Positions 41,197 to 50,300 of a DNA stretch of 64,000 nucleotides are shown piece after piece. The DNA lies in contig VRVR01000027.1 in the NCBI GenBank assembly GCA_009859145.1, forward strand, positions 62,001 to 126,000, in the 5' to 3' direction. Below the pieces are notes generated by a model that worked only from the letters and a program-made list of their open reading frames with translations, was not told where the DNA came from and searched no databases. The position numbers and the translations under genes are program-made. Positions within the stretch are counted from its first letter, which is position 1, and each line of letters begins with the position of its first letter. Source of the DNA: Andalucia godoyi. Taxonomy: Eukaryota; Discoba; Jakobea; Jakobida; Andaluciidae.

Positions 41197-42339
41197 CTAG
41201 GTAGGTCGTTTGAACAACATCGCTGAAATAGTCAATTGCCTTGTCCGACTGTTTCCGAACGACCAAGCGCAAACACGAAGCTTCTTGATTACCTTCTTTG
41301 AACGAAATGCACTCTCAAGCCTCGAGGCAACATAGAGACTGCCTCGAGTTGTTGTTGTGATGTTCAAATGCAAAGGTGGGCAAACGAATCTTCGCATCTC
41401 AATGCCCGAATCCTTTTCCCGAACCTTCAACAACCGAAATTGCAGAGATGCAAGGAATTGACGAACCCATTCCGTATCAGAATGCAAACCGATCTTGTGG
41501 AGTCGCAACGTGCTGTTAACTCTATCAAGAAAAGTTGAAACAAAGTTCGCGGCCTGCGGCAACGACTCCAAATCAGATTGAGTGACATCCAACTCACCAA
41601 TGATATCCTCAGGAAGTGATTCATCCTCAGCAGATTCCGATTCGGACGCCGGCTGTTGTCCAACGTGCGAAAGCTCATCTGGAGAAGATAGTCCCATTCC
41701 ATCAATGATGGGATCGCTGTGAAGTTCAGGTGATTCAGTTGAGGATTGCGAAGTTGACGATCCAACGAACCTAGTATCAGAGGAGGATGCTGAACAACTG
41801 GTCTGAGCAAAGCATACGGATTGATCTATTTCACTACTCGGTTTAGAACGCTTGGCAAGTGGTTCCGAAACTGCGCGACCATCTCGTTGTAAAAAGGCAG
41901 CCAGGGGTCCCTGAACTCGTCGTGCAACGCAGATGAACCACACACCAACAGCACGCGTCTCAGAGAAAGGATCGGGAAGGAGAGCTTCAAAGCCAACGAG
42001 AGACGCAGAAAACAATTTGTACTCAGGGATGACGTCTGGAACCTGGACCGAAAACTCTTCAGGTTGGTGTGAACAGAGTCCGTGAGGAAAAGAACAATCA
42101 ATTTGGTATTCTTCGTGCAGTCGCAGAGATTGAAGCGTCTCATTGAACTGAGCTTCAAAGGGTGCACGGCCGGCATTCATGGCATTCTTGATCCCAAAAT
42201 ACCCATGAAACTCCATGGACTCCACTCTGAATCGCGCGCCGGTGTGCCCAAGAACAAGATATTGCTTGTTTGACGAAGTATCCCTGCGAATGAAAACAAG
42301 ATTCACTTTAACCTGTTGGGTAGTCGCGGTCAACTCCAT
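41197..42339 (-). CDS. Transposon-encoded protein of unknown function (380 aa)
   Basis: The frame is open from 42552, but the first 71 codons translate a GT microsatellite (HTHTYTHTHT), so the ATG at 42339 (MELTATTQQVKV) is preferred, giving 380 aa. An N-terminal globular domain of about 140 residues is followed by a Ser/Glu/Asp-rich acidic linker (about 165-260) and a C-terminal basic domain of about 110 residues. No family recognised. As the first gene from the right end of the element it could be an accessory DNA-binding or regulatory factor. No damage seen. Confidence 0.65.
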   Translation of the reverse strand: MELTATTQQVKVNLVFIRRDTSSNKQYLVLGHTGARFRVESMEFHGYFGIKNAMNAGRAPFEAQFNETLQSLRLHEEYQIDCSFPHGLCSHQPEEFSVQVPDVIPEYKLFSASLVGFEALLPDPFSETRAVGVWFICVARRVQGPLAAFLQRDGRAVSEPLAKRSKPSSEIDQSVCFAQTSCSASSSDTRFVGSSTSQSSTESPELHSDPIIDGMGLSSPDELSHVGQQPASESESAEDESLPEDIIGELDVTQSDLESLPQAANFVSTFLDRVNSTLRLHKIGLHSDTEWVRQFLASLQFRLLKVREKDSGIEMRRFVCPPLHLNITTTTRGSLYVASRLESAFRSKKVIKKLRVCAWSFGNSRTRQLTISAMLFKRPT

Positions 42340-42350
42340 TCTGCGGCGCG

Positions 42351-42379
42351 TATGTGTGTGTGTGTATGTGTGTGTGTGC
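42351..42379 (+). repeat. GT microsatellite
   Basis: About 14 alternating TG units with one TATG interruption, just upstream of the preferred start of the 380-aa transposon protein. Confidence 0.9.
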
Positions 42380-42557
42380 AAGCAAACTGCAAATGCTGTG
42401 AATTGGAAACAAACAATAGAAATGATGAGATGGGTGCTTGCATGTTGCACCGCCCACGCCCCACACTCCACAGCCAGGTTGTCCATTCTGAGCCCTTTTT
42501 TTAAAAAAATTGTTGAAAATTCAATCCGGTTGATGCTAGATTTTAGCATCAATTAGA

Positions 42558-42575
42558 ATCACGAAAAAAAAATAC
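42558..42575 (+). repeat. Subterminal repeat, right
   Basis: ATCACGAAAAAAAAATAC in the same orientation as 35424-35439, with two more A bases. It lies 43 bp inside the right inverted repeat. Confidence 0.6.
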
Positions 42576-42618
42576 CGGGCCCGCATTTAGTCACAAAAAT
42601 TATTGGTCTGCGTTCAAA

Positions 42619-42661
42619 CCCGCACCCCCTACATATATGTACGGTTAGTAACCTACCCATG
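42619..42661 (-). repeat. Right terminal inverted repeat, 43 bp
   Basis: Exact reverse complement of 35381-35423, ending in CCTACCCATG. Confidence 0.97.
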
Positions 42662-42669
42662 GAAACAGT
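42662..42669 (+). repeat. Target-site duplication, right (GAAACAGT)
   Basis: Perfect copy of 35373-35380 on the other side of the element. Confidence 0.95.
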
Positions 42670-42848
42670 ACGAGTTGCGAAGAGCATAAAGTTTGATTTA
42701 TTTTTGGAACAATCTTTCTAAAATTGGTCACAACGCCACCGGAAAATATCCTATTTCAAGTACACCGCACAGTTGAAGTTGCTGAGGTTTGGTATCAACC
42801 TCAGGATCCGGGTTGCAATTGCTTATTTCAGTTTGCATAAAGAAAACA

Positions 42849-43046
42849 ATGAGTTGCGACAATGGAGATTACGGTTGGTGTGGCCCATGGTGCATAGTCG
42901 GCATCATCGCCTGTGCTTTCATTTTCATCGGTGTGGTGGCTACTGTCTTGTATTTTGTTTTGAGACGAAGTCAACAACCGCAAGCAGTGCCTGTGGTTTT
43001 TATCCCCCCGTCATCGTATCCAGCAACAATGGTGACGAAAGTGTAA
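42849..43046 (+). CDS. Small single-pass membrane protein B
   Basis: 65 aa from ATG (MSCDNGDYGWCGPWC); the longer open frame has no earlier suitable Met. The Cys/Trp-rich head is followed by one membrane helix (IVGIIACAFIFIGVVATVLYFVL), an RR stop-transfer pair and a Pro/Val-rich tail. It has the same plan as the 88-aa protein at 21737, though sequence identity is low. The transposon inserted about 190 bp upstream of its start, possibly within its promoter. Function unknown. Confidence 0.55.
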   Translation: MSCDNGDYGWCGPWCIVGIIACAFIFIGVVATVLYFVLRRSQQPQAVPVVFIPPSSYPATMVTKV

Positions 43047-43516
43047 GCGACCTCTTCAGGCTGATGTGCACGGTAGTAGACCCATGTGGAGATTCCTTTT
43101 GAGGTTGCATCGCAGGAAGAAGGAAAAGTAAAATAGTGAACTATCCATAGTTAGAATCGTTTACCAATGTTTCTGAATCAAATCCTGAGATTAGCAATAC
43201 CACTCTTGATTATCATTTCTCATCCGGGACTTTGAACTGATCTCCGAAATGAAAGCCGTTTGCAAGAGAGCGGTACTCATACAATTCCGAAAGTTGGCCA
43301 GAGCATTGTTCGAAACAAAGATGAACAACCCTCTAAATCAAGAGATGTCATGTGAAGACCGCCCCTGTTGGATAGTGCATCTTCAATGATCTGTGAATTT
43401 CCCGCCAAGATCAGTAGAATTTGAGTTTGGTTTTCTGGCTTTTACCTACAAACGCACACTGATTTCAACTGAACAGAGGAAAATTCCCTTGACACCGCCG
43501 GTTATGAAGTTTACAT
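43047..43516. other. Intergenic, nothing recognised
   Basis: A convergent spacer between the small membrane protein and the ABC transporter; no credible gene seen. Confidence 0.5.
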
Positions 43517-45922
43517 CTACTTCTTCTTTCTCCTGTCCGTGGAAATCAGGACAAGCAAGCACAGCACAATCCACCCACAACCAATGCAGAACATCACAGA
43601 AAGATCAATGTCAAACATGGATAACGAATAACCCCAGTACGACAGCCCGGAATTCACGTTCATGTAGTCATATGGTTGAATCTGGCTGATGTAAAACGCC
43701 TCGACAGCCCAGCGAGCATAGGAAATGTTGAATATCCAGGAGTAAGAAACATCCGCCTCTGGAAGCCGGGGGTCAGTTCCTGAAAGCAGAACGGCAAACA
43801 GCAAAGCAAGCACTACGCCGAGTAGCGCTACTCGTTCGATGCGGATCAGCGTTGATAGAAAGTATCCGATGGCAAAAGCGTTCCAATACACCATGAGTGC
43901 AATCAGAAACATGTCCGTCAGTGGCATGGGTGTCACAAAAAACGCAGTGAACGAAAGAGAGAACAGAAAGCTGGCGATCGTGATGCGCACACAATCCACT
44001 GTCAGTGCAGCAAATACAAAAGGAAAAGTGCCCAAACCTGTGGAAACTTCGCGCCAGTAGTTCGGCTTGTTCTTTCCCAGCGAGCTGGCCGAGCACGAAA
44101 TACCAGCAAAGGACATGCCCCACAATAATATCTGCGCGACATTGGTAAGGCGATCTCGCAAAGGAAGTGAGCACGCTTCGGACAAAATCAAAGGGCATAA
44201 CAAAGGCGAGTCGGCTTCCGGAATCGATCCAACATAGGTTGAATCCGCAGTGGCGAGGCCGATGAGCAAGCCGCATAGCACATGTAAAATCGCCTCTCCG
44301 AACATCCTTCCTGCAGAACCGAACGTTAATCTGCAACATCGAATGAAGCAGAGAAAAAACTGATACCAGTGTGAGGCACACTGTCGCCGTGGCCAGACTG
44401 CAGCATTCTTGCATCGGAAGAATTGTCTCATATCCGAAACCACGTCGGATGTCCACCAATTGAACTGGTGGGTCAACTTCCGTAAGAAGGAAGGTTGCAA
44501 GGGGCTTTGCATCAAAACTGCTTCATGAAGCATTGGATCTTGATGTGAAGCATCATCAGTGGAAGTCCGCAACGAACGACCAGACACGATATCCATTATG
44601 ATATCAACATGGTTATGGCCTGGTGGAAAGACATGATTTCTGCTTTCAAAGTGTGGAACCAACTGTTCTCTGGGTCCGGAGAAAACCATGTCCCCGTTCT
44701 TGTCAAGAAGCAGGACGTCATCGAACATCTCAAAAACTTCAAAACGAGGTTGATGTACAACCACTGCAATCGCAGCATGCCGAGTGTGCACAATGTCTCG
44801 CAGCGCTTGACAAACTTCTAAGGAGGCGGTACTGTCCAGACCAGAGAACGGCTCATCCGCTAGTAAGATCGAAGGATTGGCAGCCAACTCAATGCCAATG
44901 TTGACACGTTTCCGCTGGCCACCAGAGATTCCTCGCTCATACGCGTCACCGATGTGTGAACTGGTCACGCTCTGAAGACCGAGAACTTTGAGGACATACG
45001 ATGTCCAATCTTCGCGTTGCAAGGATGACCACCTTCTGTCCAACCGATATTCTGCACTGAACCTGATCGTATCAAACACTGAAGCATCGGTTATCATCAC
45101 GTCATCTTGGGGAATGAACGCCATCCATGATCGGACGTCATCGAGGGAAAAAATGTTCTCCTCACCTGGTTCTCGATTCGGTAGAGACGACTGGGCACGC
45201 ACTTTGACACTTCCGCCACGCATTGGAACCTTTCCACACAGCAAAGACAACAGAGTCGTCTTTCCAGAACCAGAAGGCCCCATAATTGCACAAAGACGGC
45301 CGGCAAAGAAGCACCCCGACAACGAATCGAAAACCCGCTTTCCAGACGGGAGGCTGAATGACAAGTTCTCGAAGAACAGATTAAATTCGGGCGTATCTTT
45401 TGCCGACGAACACGGACATTGAACTGCACAGCAACGAGTACTAGGCGTCGTCTCCTTCATGCAGCAGAGGGACTCGCTTACCGGATCAGCCCGGCCACCA
45501 TTGTTTGGAAGCTCCAACATTGTCGATTGAATCCTAGATAATCGACGTCGTTGACGATATCCGAAAAGGAAGGAAGAAGCCGCTACAACAGCGACCAGGA
45601 GAATTACAAGCAACAGTTGACCTAAAAGAAAGGGGTCGACTGTTCCCTCAGGGCACACCGCCAGAGGTCCACATGGAAACGGTTTCTTTTGCCCGAGGCG
45701 GCAGTAATAGCCTGCAGGACAAGGGTGCATCTTGATCGGGCTAGGGCAGAAAAACCCCTCGCAACACAGAACGGGTTGGGTCGAATTTGCGGGACAGAAA
45801 AACCCACTGCCGCAACGCGAAACAATCCCATTCGTGCAGAATGATCCTGCTGCGCATGGGACAGAGGGTTCTACCGAACACTGACACTTGCTTGACACAC
45901 CGGGAAAACACAATCGAGGCAT
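43517..45922 (-). CDS. ABCG half-transporter with Cys-rich N-terminus (ABCG24/28-like)
   Basis: 801 aa from the first ATG (MPRLCFPG); the frame stays open another 52 codons upstream, but only TTG starts it. Residues 1-105 hold about 18 Cys in EGF/TNFR-like spacing (CAAGSFCTNG, CPAGYYCRLG), which would lie outside the cytosol. One membrane helix follows near 115-138. The ATPase domain has Walker A GPSGSGKTTLL near 212, signature ISGGQRKR near 331, Walker B ILLADEP near 351 and H-loop VVVHQP. Six C-terminal membrane segments (about 560-795) complete the half-transporter, which should act as a dimer. This layout is that of plant ABCG24/28 and their algal relatives. The substrate is unknown, with lipids or wall precursors typical. 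The CGG-N4-CCG element lies about 95 bp upstream. Confidence 0.92.
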   Translation of the reverse strand: MPRLCFPGVSSKCQCSVEPSVPCAAGSFCTNGIVSRCGSGFFCPANSTQPVLCCEGFFCPSPIKMHPCPAGYYCRLGQKKPFPCGPLAVCPEGTVDPFLLGQLLLVILLVAVVAASSFLFGYRQRRRLSRIQSTMLELPNNGGRADPVSESLCCMKETTPSTRCCAVQCPCSSAKDTPEFNLFFENLSFSLPSGKRVFDSLSGCFFAGRLCAIMGPSGSGKTTLLSLLCGKVPMRGGSVKVRAQSSLPNREPGEENIFSLDDVRSWMAFIPQDDVMITDASVFDTIRFSAEYRLDRRWSSLQREDWTSYVLKVLGLQSVTSSHIGDAYERGISGGQRKRVNIGIELAANPSILLADEPFSGLDSTASLEVCQALRDIVHTRHAAIAVVVHQPRFEVFEMFDDVLLLDKNGDMVFSGPREQLVPHFESRNHVFPPGHNHVDIIMDIVSGRSLRTSTDDASHQDPMLHEAVLMQSPLQPSFLRKLTHQFNWWTSDVVSDMRQFFRCKNAAVWPRRQCASHWYQFFLCFIRCCRLTFGSAGRMFGEAILHVLCGLLIGLATADSTYVGSIPEADSPLLCPLILSEACSLPLRDRLTNVAQILLWGMSFAGISCSASSLGKNKPNYWREVSTGLGTFPFVFAALTVDCVRITIASFLFSLSFTAFFVTPMPLTDMFLIALMVYWNAFAIGYFLSTLIRIERVALLGVVLALLFAVLLSGTDPRLPEADVSYSWIFNISYARWAVEAFYISQIQPYDYMNVNSGLSYWGYSLSMFDIDLSVMFCIGCGWIVLCLLVLISTDRRKKK

Positions 45923-46016
45923 TTGGAAATTTTGATCATCTGAAAACTTTGAGAAAACAAGGAAGGTGGTTTGGTTTTCTGCTTGATAGGCTGTCGGGAA
46001 TCCAAATGTTTGGGCA

Positions 46017-46028
46017 TCGGAGTTCCGA
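46017..46028. promoter_or_regulatory. CGG-N4-CCG near-palindrome, copy 6
   Basis: TCGGAGTTCCGA on the plus strand, which reads TCGGAACTCCGA towards the ABCG gene. It is the same variant as at 11338 and 19811 and lies 95-106 bp upstream of the ABCG ATG. More half sites (GTCGGAGCTGTCGGA) follow at 46049-46063. If translation began upstream of 45922 the motif would be coding; the position of the first ATG argues against that. Confidence 0.55.
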
Positions 46029-46063
46029 CAGGAGTTGTCCAACGAGTGTCGGAGCTGTCGGAT

Positions 46064-47324
46064 GAGTGCCAAAAACAATCCGTGATTTTGGTGCCGATGT
46101 ACAGCGCAGAATCGTGCTCATAGGCGAGAATACTTTCTTCGGGAGTTCATTTTGTTCTGAAGTATTAAGCACAGAGAAGTGAAATGCGAACTCTGCCACC
46201 GCTAACTGGACGCTCGCACCTGCTAGAAAGACGACAATTGTTCATCGATGTATCACGCGTTTCTTCACCGTTTCCAAATCATCTTAGAAAACGACGAACA
46301 CTGGACATGTTTAAACTCAGACAACTGCATGCACCACAATAGTATTCCGGAATAGATAACAGACATTTAGCCCTTCCTTCGCTGTCGCAGTTTTTTTCTA
46401 ATAGGGATTTACGATTAGTAATGGTGCTTTCTGAGTGGACTGGTTCCAGCAGCTGTAGTCAACTGGTTCCCAGGCAAGTCAAAATGACCGCTTCGTCTTC
46501 GTCCGCGCATCTTTCTTCTTCTTCTCTTTTGCCATTTCACCAGGTTGACTCCGTCCCTCCCGCCCATGATCCTTGATCATTCCCATCTCTTCCTTTTCAC
46601 CAGTGTTGAGTGGTTTCCATATGTATTGTTTGCATATTTGTGTGGCCAAGGTGTTAACTGTTGTAAACATGCTTCCTTCATATGTTGGTTCATCACTGCT
46701 GTTTAGTCCGAGCTCAGAAATCAATATTTTATTTGACACAACGAAGTCCAAGGTGAAACGGGAGAAAGGGAAAAAGGAAAAGGGAATGGGTTCAACAAAC
46801 AAAATCCAAGGGACGAGAGACAGAGGATAACAGACAAAAGGGAAAGGAAAAGAGAGAAACGGAATGGGGGAAAAGAAGAACGATTTCTAGGAATTGCTGG
46901 AATTTCTGAATTGAATTTTATGGAAGCGCCCTTACATCTGTTCGAAATCACCTCTTGGTAATGAGTAGCAACAAAGATATAGCAGAAATGCGCAGCTATC
47001 CGAAATCGAGTTCGGTCGGATGATTTTCAAGCAAACTCGAGTTCGCCTAAAATCTACTTCGGTCGGCTCACATGAGCTCAGTTCTGCACGACTCGCACTG
47101 TCTTTGCCATTCATTCTAACAACAACGTCCCGTGCCTGCAATCCTTACGATGCAACGAATGGAGAGAAGGGCGAATTTGATCCGTACACCGGTGTCGCGG
47201 ACACTGCCCTGCACAATCAGCCCGAGTGCCGGCGGCATTTTCTGTAACATGCAGATAGCCTCGTCTTGGGTCTCGACGCCTAGTGCTGCTTCCGTTGTCA
47301 CAGCCGCACTCCTAGCCTCGTCGG
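46064..47324. other. 1.26-kb spacer with no gene
   Basis: No frame with a plausible start, domain or codon pattern. There is a purine-rich stretch at 46740-46890 (GGGAAAGGG-type words). It holds the promoter side of the ABCG gene and the 3' side of the surface protein gene. Confidence 0.55.
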
Positions 47325-50300
47325 TCATGTCACATCATCGTCTGCCCCTAAATCACCCAGCTCTACCGGCTGTTCGCCGTCTCGCTCGGGCAGTTCTGCA
47401 TGCTCGTTCACGACAAGGCGTGTTCCGACAGAATCTCCAGGCACTTCCGAGCCATTGTCGCTATGTTCCTCGTCATTGAAAGCAGCCGGATCTTCGTTAC
47501 ATTCCCCCGCGGCTCCCGTCATTGCGAATGCAGCAGTTTCAGAATCGCCAGTAACCACTTTGAATTCTTCCGGTGCTGCTTCGGCATCGACCATCATTAC
47601 ACTGGACGCATCGATGACTGGCGAGCTTTCGCTTCCTGTCTCGCAAGGGAATCCGTACTCCCCGCCGTCTGAACGCATTTCAAGCATGGCGATGCCCGCA
47701 GATAGAGGCTCAGCGGCGGACTTGCGCCGTTTCCAGAACATAATTCCTCCAACAAGGGCGCCGAGGACGAGCACAGGTACCACAACGATTGCAGCAATGT
47801 CTCCTGGGGCCAGTGAGGCCGATCCGCTTCCATCAGAAGATGAAGGAGAAGAGCTTCGGACCACATAGGAAAGCGTTACCGTCGGCTGTGATCCGGAGCT
47901 GCGGACAGAGAGCAGAACAGGTGCAGGAGACAGCGCCGTAGGATTGAATAGGCCGACATACACGGGACCGCTCGCAAGGATCGATAATGTTGCCGTTGTC
48001 GACTCGATGCGCTGCATGACTTCCCAGCTGGCGGATGAAGGCGATGGATTCGATGTCGACAGGTACGCATCCACCGTGCCTCCGCTTACGGTGAGCGTGA
48101 TTTCGACGGTTCGGGCGCCTGGTATGGCGAACGGAGGCGTGGATATGAACTTTGGCTGCCCAGGAGCAATGACGCCTACCGGCGTCTCCGAGTTCTCGGC
48201 GACAACCTCTGTCTCGGACAGCGCAATCCAGGCACTCCCTGCCGCCGATCCCCGCATGCACACGAAACACTTTGCACTCTGTACAAACCACGCGCTGGCC
48301 GACGTGAGCGTCGTCACATTCAGCGCCAAGCTCAGCGGCTCTCCCCTGCTGCTTGCAGTCGGCAGTGTTTCGAACGTGCTGACATTGCACGAAGCAAACG
48401 TCTCCATGGTCAGTATCTGGCGATTCCAGGTGGCATACACAGCAAGGGAAGAGTTCGACGAGCTCATCTGGTGCGAGGTACACTGCCAGTCTGACGACAG
48501 CAGCGACACTTCCGTGGGTGCGAGTGCAGTCTCGGAAACATTGTACACATTGCATCGCGGAGCTCTGTCCACGCTGGAGACTCCGCTGCTGCAGGGCGTG
48601 CAATAAGGTGATGCCGTGATCGAGTACGTTCCTGCTGAGCACGCATCGCAAGCCCCGCTTGCATATGCACCCGTGTAGGTTCCTGCAGGGCACGGGCCGC
48701 ATCCAGAGTTTCCTGGTCCCGGGGCAAACCACCCCGGAGAGCACTGCACACAGCTTGCCGATCCGCTTGCGGGATACCGTCCCGCATCGCAGGGCGTGCA
48801 GACGCTGACGTTGTTCGCACCGACGACTGACGACGCCTGTCCGAATGGACAGTAGTAGCAGGAGGACTGGTCCGGTAGGCTCTGCCATGTGCCTGCCGGG
48901 CACTGCGCACAGGTCGTTGCGCTAACACGATACTGGCCGGGAGCGCATGTGCAAGCGCCGCATGATGTCGAACCGACCGCAGGGGCGCACTGTCCGGTGC
49001 TGCAAGCTGTGCAGGTAGCGCTACCCGGCGACGACGAGTACGAGTTCACAGCGCACGAGATGCAGGCCGTTGAGCTCGTCGAACCATTGTTCGGATTGTA
49101 CGTGCCCGCCGGACACAGTACACAGGATGCATTGGTTGTCGATCCGGAATTTGGATTGAACGTGCCAGCGGAGCAGAGCGTACATGCAGCAGACCCTGCA
49201 GCAGTTGAGTAGCCCCCGGTAGAACAGGACGAGCACGCAGAGCTACTTGCGGATCCTGTTGCGTTGTTCGACGTTCCTGCAGCGCACAGAGTGCACGAGG
49301 TTGAGCCAATTGCTGTCGAATAGGATCCAACAGGGCACAAAAGGCACGCGGAGGCATTTGCGGCCCCTGCACTACTACCAAATGATCCAGGAGCACATGC
49401 ATGGCACGACTGGGCACTTGAGCCTCCAGTTGTGTTTCCAAACGTACCTGCGGGACACAGAGTGCATGCTGCTGAGCCGCTGACTGCCGAAAACGACCCT
49501 GCCGGGCACGCGTAGCACGAAGATGAGCTTGTCGCGCCTGTGGTGTTGCCAAACGTCCCAGCGGCACAGAGAGAGCAAGTTGACCAGCCATTCTGCGAGG
49601 AATACGAACCAATCGCACAAGCCACACAGGTGGTCGAGGAATTCGCTCCTGTAACGTTGGAACTGGTTCCTGTGGGACAGGTGGTACAGACTGCAGAGCT
49701 ACTTCCACCTGAAACGTTCGAGTAAGTTCCCGCAGCACACAGAGTACACGCAGACGAACCGTTTGCAGCGGAGTATGATCCGGCGTTGCACGAAATGCAT
49801 GTCGTCGAGCTGTTGGCCCCAGTCGTAGTGCCAAATGTCCCGGTACCGCAAAGGATACACTGCGACGATCCCACAGACGACGAATAGCTGCCCTGAGGAC
49901 ACTCAAAACACGATGACGAGCTGTTGGCTCCAGATAACGGATTATATGTCCCAGTAGAACAGGAAGTGCAATTGAGAGCTCCAAAACTAGCAGAATATGT
50001 ACCTGTGACACAAATCGTACAATCTTGCCCGTTCTGCCCGGCAGTTCCAGGAGGGCATGTGACACGCATCACTGTCGCTTTGTACGAGTTTGCATAGTCC
50101 TGGTAGACAACGTATGGGACTCCAGATCCATCGATAGCAAGACTTGTCCATTCGGTGTTCCCTGCAGAAAAGCCAGCAGCTCTTACCACTGTCCACGATC
50201 CCCCGCTGTACTTCATCACCGTCGCTTTGGTCGAGCTTGCAGAGTCCGTGTACGCAACGTATGGTACTCCAGATCCATCGAACGCAAGACTGGTATAGTA

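Larger units (their letters stand above)
35381..42661 (-). mobile_element. Complete P-like DNA transposon, 7281 bp
   Basis: Bounded by perfect 43-bp terminal inverted repeats that begin CATGGGTAGG and flanked by an 8-bp target duplication GAAACAGT. It carries three long minus-strand frames: an unknown 451-codon frame (start probably 42339), a P-superfamily transposase (41081-38601) and a large unknown frame (38686-35765). The CATG terminus, the 8-bp duplication and the transposase core with D-x-T, a KNLEFDRRTGLVVG segment and a D-x-x-H-x-x-K/R-x-x-R-like segment all point to the P superfamily. Perfect repeats and long intact frames mean a recent insertion and possible activity. A subterminal direct repeat ATCACGAAAAAAATAC occurs inside both ends. 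Confidence 0.92.

Noticed and set aside
46479-46951. Overlapping frames in a purine-rich stretch
   Set aside because: Low-complexity composition explains the open frames; no conserved feature.
47944-48606. 220-codon plus-strand frame
   Set aside because: Antisense to the surface protein gene; arises from its skewed composition.
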